In this document: piece after piece, positions 59,503-64,000 of the stretch | Layout: every line of letters begins with the position of its first letter | How positions within the stretch are numbered: the stretch's first letter is position 1 | DNA from: Novosphingobium malaysiense | GTDB taxonomy: Bacteria; Pseudomonadota; Alphaproteobacteria; Sphingomonadales; Sphingomonadaceae | Length of the DNA stretch: 64,000 nucleotides | Assembly: GCF_000802225.1 (NCBI RefSeq) | Contig: NZ_JTDI01000003.1 | Coordinates: 372,001 to 436,000, forward strand | Reading direction: 5' to 3' | Program-made: the position numbers and the translations under genes | The notes under the pieces: generated by a model | The model's database searches: none | What the model was told of the DNA's origin: nothing | The model's input: the letters and a program-made list of their open reading frames with translations, nothing else

Positions 59503-59880
59503 TCAGCCCATGCCCAGTTCGGCCACGGTCTTGCGGTCGTAGTAGTCGCGGAACATTGCGATTTTGCCGTCGACCACGCGGATCGCGCCCATTACCGGGA
59601 GCGGCATGTGCTTTTCACCGACGACATGATCGTCCAGCCGCTCGCACAGTACCCATTCGCCGTTCACGGCGATGTTGAGCACTTCCACGTCGATGCGGGT
59701 CAGGTGCTGGAAGCACATGTCCAGCCATGCACCGATCGCCTCATGGCCGGTCATGGGCTTCTTCTCGGGGACATTGTCGTAGACGCCGTCCTCGGCGAAG
59801 CAGGCCACCATCGCGTCGCGGTCGCGCGTGGCCCAGTAGCCGAGAAAGCGGCGCAGCAGGTCTTCATTGGATTCGCTCAT
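59503..59880 (-). CDS. Limonene-1,2-epoxide hydrolase-like protein
   Basis: A 125-residue protein with the fold of limonene-1,2-epoxide hydrolase. The full active-site set is present: Tyr34 and Asn36 (VYDNVP), Arg81 and Asp83 (CERLDD) and Asp112 (FRDYYD), matching Tyr53, Asn55, Arg99, Asp101 and Asp132 of the Rhodococcus enzyme in order and local spacing. It would open an epoxide to a trans diol without a covalent intermediate. The start at 59880 follows GGGAGAGGA. It is the last gene of the minus-strand transcript with an SDR and a P450. Other SnoaL-like roles are possible but less likely given the conserved residues. Confidence 0.82.
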   Translation of the reverse strand: MSESNEDLLRRFLGYWATRDRDAMVACFAEDGVYDNVPEKKPMTGHEAIGAWLDMCFQHLTRIDVEVLNIAVNGEWVLCERLDDHVVGEKHMPLPVMGAIRVVDGKIAMFRDYYDRKTVAELGMG

Positions 59881-59922
59881 GTTTCCTCTCCCTTTGTATC
59901 GTTCTGGCGGATGTGCGGACCG

Positions 59923-60693
59923 TCAGCCGCTGATCGTGACGCCGCCGTCGACCACCAGGCAGTGGCCGTTGATGTAGGATGATGCCTCGCTCGCCAGGAA
60001 CAGCACGGCGCCGGCAATGTCCTGCGGTTCCCCGATACGGCGGCTTGGCGCGCGGGCTGCGATCATCTCGAAGAGCTGGGACGGGGTGGCCGAAGTGCCT
60101 TCGGTATGGATCAGCCCCGGCAGGATCGCGTTCACGCGAATGCCGAGCGGTGCGAAGTCCACGGCGGCCTGCCGCGTCAGGGCATTGAGCGCGGCTTTCG
60201 TGGCGCTGTAGTTGGCGATGCCGGGGCCGCTGGGGCGCAGCGATTCCATCGAGGAAATGTTGATGATCCGGCCGCCCGGCACCATCTGTCTGCCCGCCTC
60301 GACCATGCTGTGCAGCGGACCGAAAAGATTGACGGCAAAGGTGCGCTCGAACAGGTCCCAGTCGAGATCGGGCAGCTTGCCGCCCGGCCGGTAGATCCCG
60401 GCGTTGTTCACCAAGACGTCGATGCGGCCGAAGTGGTCCATGGCCGCTTCCACCGCCTTGTCGCCGCCGTCGTCGGCACCGATGTCGACGGCCACGGGCA
60501 CTGCACGGCCTCCGTCCTCGGCGATCAGGGCGACGGTCGCTTCGGCGGCTTCCTCCGAAAGATCTACGGCCACGACCGCCATGCCGGCCGCAGCCAGCAT
60601 GGTGGAAATCGCGCGCCCGAGGCCGGCGCCGGCGCCGGTAACGACGGCCACCTGGCCGTCCATGCGGAACATCTGCTCAGGACCGTCAGTCAT
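59923..60693 (-). CDS. Short-chain dehydrogenase/reductase
   Basis: A 256-residue classical SDR. TGAGAGLG lies near residues 19-26, NNAGIYRPG near 95-103, and the active site has NISSMES and Tyr-Ser-Ala-Thr-Lys near 162-166; the C terminus is VVDGGVTISG. The P450 stop is 3 bp upstream of its start, so the two are cotranscribed. Oxidation of an alcohol or diol made by the P450 or the epoxide hydrolase is the likely role. Confidence 0.9.
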   Translation of the reverse strand: MTDGPEQMFRMDGQVAVVTGAGAGLGRAISTMLAAAGMAVVAVDLSEEAAEATVALIAEDGGRAVPVAVDIGADDGGDKAVEAAMDHFGRIDVLVNNAGIYRPGGKLPDLDWDLFERTFAVNLFGPLHSMVEAGRQMVPGGRIINISSMESLRPSGPGIANYSATKAALNALTRQAAVDFAPLGIRVNAILPGLIHTEGTSATPSQLFEMIAARAPSRRIGEPQDIAGAVLFLASEASSYINGHCLVVDGGVTISG

Positions 60694-60696
60694 GGC

Positions 60697-61914
60697 TCAG
60701 CCCCACGTCAGCGGCAGATAGTCGAGACCGAAGGTGCGGCCGGTATGATAGCGCGGCGTTTCGCCCGGCTTGATGCGGATGTTGTCGAAGGCCTTGAGGA
60801 ATTCCTCGACGACGATGCGCATCTCGCGCTTTGCCAAATTAACGCCGACGCAGTTGTGCGTGCCGGTGCCGAACGCGATGTGACGCGGCTTGCGATCGAT
60901 ATTGACGGTGTGCGGATCGTCGTAGACCTGCGGATCGCGGTTCGCGAGCATGATCGGCAGGTTGACTTCGTCGCCCTTTTTCAACGGCACGCCGTGGAAG
61001 ACGAAATCCTTGGCCACGGCGCGATGGGTAATGACCACCGAATAGGCGCGGCTGAATTCCTCGATCGCTTGCGGCAGAAGATCGGGATTGTCGCGCAGCC
61101 GCTGCTGCAGCTCGGGATGCGTGGCGAGGTGCTGCATGATCCAGCCGATCGTAGAATAGACCGTGTCGAGACCGCCGACGTAGAGCACGTAGAACATGCC
61201 CATCATCTCGTAGAAGTTCATCGGCCGGCCCTCGACCTGGCCGCTGACAATGCCCTTGAGCAGGTCCGTGGTGGGATTGGCCTGCTGGGCCTCCATGTGC
61301 TGCTTGAGGTAGCCGTAGATCGAGCGGGCGGCCGCAACGCGCACCATGGGATCGCTGGCGCGCATCAGTTCGTCCTGCCAGCCCATGAACTGGTCGAGCA
61401 GGTCGCGCGGCATGTCCATAAGATCGAGGAAGACGTACGACGGGAAGGGTACGGCGAATTCATCGACGAACTCGCACTCGCCCCGGTCGCGGAACTTGGC
61501 GATCAGTTCCCGACAGATCTGTCGGACCGGTTCGTCATAACCGCGGATTGCGGCGGGCGTGAAAAAGGGATTGAGGATCTTGCGGTACTGGTGGTGTCGG
61601 GGCGGGTCGATCTCGATCGGGTTGAGCAGGATCGGCTCGCCCAGCATGTCCGCGATCATGCCCGGACGCTCCGACGAGAAATGCTCGTAGTCGATGAAGG
61701 CCTCACGGATTACGTCGTCGCGCGTGAAGATCCAGCCGGGGCGCTTGAAGTTGGCCTCGGTGCCCCAGATGACCGGCGGCCCGTCCTGCAACCGCGCGAT
61801 CGAAATAAACGGATCGTCGCCTTCCAGAGTGAAGGTGTCGAAGTCGTGGTCCCAGACGAGTTCGGTGGGGACATTATCCGGGATGCGCTCGGTCGTGGCG
61901 AATGGAACACTCAT
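60697..61914 (-). CDS. Cytochrome P450
   Basis: A 405-residue soluble P450. The haem-binding loop FGTGTHNCVGVN has the proximal ligand Cys355. The I-helix segment YVGGLDTVYST replaces the usual AGxDT by GGLDT, the K-helix ExxR is EEFSR, and HFSSERPG with IDPPRHHQYRKIL in the N-terminal half match bacterial class I enzymes for terpenoid or steroid substrates. A ferredoxin and reductase are not encoded beside it; the Rieske protein at 26115 is of another type. The start at 61914 follows AGGAG. The gene has its own palindromic promoter site at 61976. Confidence 0.94.
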   Translation of the reverse strand: MSVPFATTERIPDNVPTELVWDHDFDTFTLEGDDPFISIARLQDGPPVIWGTEANFKRPGWIFTRDDVIREAFIDYEHFSSERPGMIADMLGEPILLNPIEIDPPRHHQYRKILNPFFTPAAIRGYDEPVRQICRELIAKFRDRGECEFVDEFAVPFPSYVFLDLMDMPRDLLDQFMGWQDELMRASDPMVRVAAARSIYGYLKQHMEAQQANPTTDLLKGIVSGQVEGRPMNFYEMMGMFYVLYVGGLDTVYSTIGWIMQHLATHPELQQRLRDNPDLLPQAIEEFSRAYSVVITHRAVAKDFVFHGVPLKKGDEVNLPIMLANRDPQVYDDPHTVNIDRKPRHIAFGTGTHNCVGVNLAKREMRIVVEEFLKAFDNIRIKPGETPRYHTGRTFGLDYLPLTWG

Positions 61915-61975
61915 GCGATCTTCTCCTGATCATCAGGCATGGCGCGATCGCCACACCGCAATTTGTACAAAGTGG

Positions 61976-61991
61976 TTTGCATTGCAAAGTA
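61976..61991 (-). promoter_or_regulatory. TTTGCA palindrome at the P450 promoter
   Basis: A perfect 13-bp dyad TTTGCA-T-TGCAAA (61976-61988) lies in the 96-bp gap before the P450 gene. Read in the gene's direction it is TACTTTGCAATGCAAA, with TACTTT (61991-61986) in the -10 position as in the other two copies. The -35 element is weak. Confidence 0.75.
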
Positions 61992-62010
61992 AATGGGCCT
62001 GCAAAAAGCA

Positions 62011-62385
62011 TCAGGCGGGCCGTTCCCTCCATGACCGCGGCGCTTCGTCGACGGCGGCGGCCTGGTTGGCCTGCCGCAACACGCTCTCCAGCGCCTCGAG
62101 ATACCCGTTGAAGGCAGCGCGCCCCTGCGGGGTAAGCCGGCAACGCGTCTGCGGGCGCTTACCCTCGTAACCCTTTTCGATTTCCACGTGGCCGGCTTCT
62201 TCCAGCACTGCGAGGTGCCGGTTGAGATTGCCGTCGGTTAGGCCGCACAGGCTCTTCAGGCGCGAAAAGGAAAGGCCGTCGGGCTGCCCGGCCAGCGACG
62301 TCACGATGCCGAGCCGCGCGCGTTCGTGAAACACCCGGTCCAGCCCGTCGAAAGCGAACGGCGTATTGCGCTCCACATCAAGCAC
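62011..62385 (-). CDS. Small winged-helix transcriptional regulator
   Basis: A 124-residue winged-helix protein. The helix-turn-helix SFSRLKSLCGLTDGNLNRHLAVLEEAGHVEI and the wing KGYEGKRPQTRCRLTPQGRAAFNGYL follow the pattern of HTH_34/MarR-like proteins that regulate a neighbouring membrane protein. The GTG at 62385 was chosen because GGGAG lies 9 bp before it; it overlaps the stop of the membrane-protein gene upstream by 8 bp. It probably binds the TACTTTGC-NN-TGCAAA sites at the three nearby promoters, including that of its own transcript. Confidence 0.82.
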   Translation of the reverse strand: MLDVERNTPFAFDGLDRVFHERARLGIVTSLAGQPDGLSFSRLKSLCGLTDGNLNRHLAVLEEAGHVEIEKGYEGKRPQTRCRLTPQGRAAFNGYLEALESVLRQANQAAAVDEAPRSWRERPA

Positions 62386-62982
62386 GAAAGGAAATCTCCC
62401 GATCAGATAAGACCCAGGCAATCGCGAAATGCCCGATGATGAAAGGACTGCCGACCATCAGCGGCGTCAGGCCGCCGTGTTGTCCGGCCAGGAACAGCCC
62501 TGCGGTGCCGCTTAGCAGGAACCACGCGCCAGGCCAGACTATCTTGTGGGGCATCGAGGGAAAGGCCGCAAAAGCGACCAGCCCCATGACCATTTGCCAG
62601 ATCCCCGGAACAAGCCAGGAGGCCTGAGGAGCGTAGAGCAGGATGACGAGCGGAACGACAGTGGAGATCGCGGCGCTCGGAAGGGTAAAGCGCATGGCCG
62701 ACGTCAGCATCTGCCTTGCCATGTCGTCGCCTTCGCGCAGTGTCCGCGCGACGGCCTCGATCCCGATCAGCAGGAAGCCATCAGCAGGCCCCAGATGATC
62801 ACGAACTGCGTGTCGTCGGCCGCGAAACGGTGAGGCCAGGCGAGTTGCAGCACGGTTATCATGACGGACATCAGGCCGACCATGCCGACAGCTGCCGGGG
62901 CGAATCCACTGAACCGCGTACTGACTGCCAATTGCGCGCGAATGTCTGCGATCTGGGCAATCGCTCGGTCGACGTCGGACAT
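62378..62982 (-). pseudogene. Membrane protein cotranscribed with the regulator, broken by a frameshift
   Basis: The first part begins at 62982 (MSDVDRAIAQIADIR, behind GAGAGGG) and runs through a membrane segment (VGMVGLMSVMITVLQL) to a stop at 62767. The same protein continues in another frame from about 62780: FLLIGIEAVARTLREGDDMARQML, then further membrane segments, to the stop at 62378. The total, 605 bp, is one base short of an intact 201-codon gene, so a single-base deletion near 62770-62785 explains the break. Such membrane proteins are common partners of this regulator type. A sequencing error is also possible. Confidence 0.75.
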
Positions 62983-62999
62983 CGGTGATCCCTCTCTAT

Positions 63000-63038
63000 C
63001 TTTGCAGGGCAAAGTAAGGGGCATCGCGGTTCCGTCAA
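63000..63038 (-). promoter_or_regulatory. Promoter with TTTGCA palindrome (regulator operon)
   Basis: In the direction of the minus-strand genes: TTGACG (63038-63033), 16 bp, TACTTT (63016-63011), overlapping the dyad CTTTGC-CC-TGCAAAG (63014-63000, one mismatch). This is the same layout as the promoter at 57397, 18 bp before the membrane-protein start. Confidence 0.82.
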
Positions 63039-63155
63039 GATGTCTGAACCCGGATACGGCGATCATGTCCTGCGGAGTGCGCCAGAGCCAAGCAAGCGGG
63101 GGGCGGATAACTTCCGAATCTTTCCGAAAGGCTATTGCCAGATGTCTGAAAACAT

Positions 63156-63231
63156 TGGTGACCCCTACGGGACTCGAACCCGTGTTTCAGCCGTGAGAGG
63201 GCCGCGTCCTAGACCGCTAGACGAAGGGGCC
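63156..63231 (-). tRNA. tRNA-Glu (anticodon CTC)
   Basis: On the minus strand the acceptor GGCCCCT pairs with AGGGGTC, the anticodon loop is CTCTCAC with CTC (plus-strand 63195-63197), and CCA is encoded (63156-63158). It differs from the neighbouring tRNA-Glu by one base, the first anticodon position. Confidence 0.95.
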
Positions 63232-63268
63232 AAATGCCATGATGCGCCACCCCGGGCACTGTATCGGA

Positions 63269-63344
63269 TGGTGACCCCTACGGGACTCGAACCCGTGTTT
63301 CAGCCGTGAAAGGGCCGCGTCCTAGACCGCTAGACGAAGGGGCC
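63269..63344 (-). tRNA. tRNA-Glu (anticodon TTC)
   Basis: Same structure as the copy at 63156, with anticodon loop CTTTCAC (TTC at plus-strand 63308-63310) and encoded CCA at 63269-63271. The two genes are 37 bp apart in the same direction and are probably one precursor transcript. Confidence 0.96.
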
Positions 63345-63435
63345 ATTCCGATCAGTGCCGGTGGCAGGACCGGCCCTCTAGCGGTGGGGTGGAGGGGGGT
63401 CAAGCCCCCGCGAAAGATTTATCGAGCAGGGTCTC

Positions 63436-64000
63436 TCAGTCGGCAAAGGCCGCGTCGTCCAGATGAAGCTCGGCCTGCGGACGGCTGCCCCAGTCGTCGA
63501 TCTTTGCCCGGCCTGCAAGCCATAGCCGACGATCCTGCGAAGCGTGCAACAGGGCCTGGCCCATTTCCGTTTCTGCGCAACGGAACGCCATGGCCTTGAA
63601 GCGTCCCCCGTCCTGTCCGCCGACGATAAGACGGACATGGTCCGCACCGACGATATCGGCCTTGACGATCCGTACCGGTCCCACGGCGACGCGCGGGCCA
63701 GGCCAGCCCATGCCGAAGGGCCCGGCGCTTTCCAGCGTCTCCACAAGGGTGGGGGTCAGACCGCCCGGCGATAGCGCCAGATCGAGCAGCATGGCCTGGT
63801 TGGCGCTGGCGCGCGACACGTCGCTCGCCAGCAGCGAATCGAGCCATTCGGAGAGCGCTTCGAGCTTGCCGGGCGCGATGGTGAGGCCGGCCGCCATGGC
63901 ATGGCCGCCCCCGGCAACCAGCAGACCTGCTTCGCGAGCGGCAATGATAGCGGCGCCCAGGTCGACACCGGAGATCGATCGGCCCGAACCCTTGCCGTTG
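63436..64000 (-). CDS. recJ: Single-stranded-DNA exonuclease RecJ, C-terminal part (5' end outside window)
   Basis: The reading frame is open from the right edge and ends at 63436. It encodes the DHHA1 domain segment GRSISGVDLGAAI, then GGGHAMAAG (the family signature), and the C-terminal OB-like domain (GPFGMGWPGPRVAVG, then VRLIVGG and FKAMAFR). RecJ degrades single-stranded DNA 5' to 3' in recombination and mismatch repair. The catalytic DHH motifs lie outside the window. Confidence 0.93.
   Translation of the reverse strand, partial: NGKGSGRSISGVDLGAAIIAAREAGLLVAGGGHAMAAGLTIAPGKLEALSEWLDSLLASDVSRASANQAMLLDLALSPGGLTPTLVETLESAGPFGMGWPGPRVAVGPVRIVKADIVGADHVRLIVGGQDGGRFKAMAFRCAETEMGQALLHASQDRRLWLAGRAKIDDWGSRPQAELHLDDAAFAD

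Noticed and set aside
1-64000. CRISPR arrays, insertion sequences, rRNA genes.
   Set aside because: No regularly spaced repeats, transposase-like proteins or rRNA-like stretches were seen. The short repeats present are isolated palindromes.

Overview
The window is G+C-rich alphaproteobacterial chromosome, most likely from a sphingomonad (Novosphingobium/Sphingobium type). That call rests on gene content and codon use, not on a database match. Housekeeping genes frame it: the 3' part of a class A penicillin-binding protein at the left edge, efp and suhB with a tRNA-Leu(CAA) near 42.5-45 kb, panB at 55 kb, two tRNA-Glu genes at 63.2 kb and the C-terminal part of recJ at the right edge. No insertion sequence, integrase, CRISPR array or rRNA was seen.

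From about 2.1 to 41.9 kb lies a dense catabolic region. Nearly every gene belongs to a family used to break down CoA-activated alicyclic, steroid-like or branched substrates: AMP-dependent acyl-CoA ligases, acyl-CoA dehydrogenases (one ACAD11-like unit split into kinase and dehydrogenase, plus two large/small pairs), two flavoproteins of the 3-ketosteroid-delta1-dehydrogenase type, two crotonases lacking the usual catalytic glutamates, many SDRs, a Rieske ferredoxin, a thiamine-dependent E1 alpha/beta pair, a three-subunit molybdenum hydroxylase with a MoaD/ThiS-like protein, a TauD-type dioxygenase, SnoaL/NTF2-like proteins and a hot-dog thioesterase. Local regulators are one MarR and two AraC proteins; the only other regulator gene there is a membrane-linked LuxR-type protein beside a multi-spanning membrane protein. 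Two strong palindromic operators are visible. The substrate cannot be read from sequence alone; steroid, terpenoid or lactone/hydroxyacid substrates fit best.

From 42 to 57.3 kb the content is core: efp, a small secreted protein, suhB, tRNA-Leu, an exported M20 amidohydrolase, a sulfotransferase-like protein, then the PEP-CTERM/exopolysaccharide control block (sugar transferase, PrsK kinase, PrsR sigma-54 activator, TPR protein), panB and an APC amino-acid permease.

From 57.4 to 63.0 kb is a second, compact catabolic unit: a luciferase-like monooxygenase and an SDR on the plus strand face a cytochrome P450, an SDR and a limonene-1,2-epoxide-hydrolase-like enzyme on the minus strand. Beside them sit a small winged-helix regulator and a frameshifted membrane protein. 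The same palindrome, TACTTTGC-NN-TGCAAA, lies at the predicted -10 element of all three promoters of this unit, so it looks like a small self-contained regulon and is the best-supported new system in the window.
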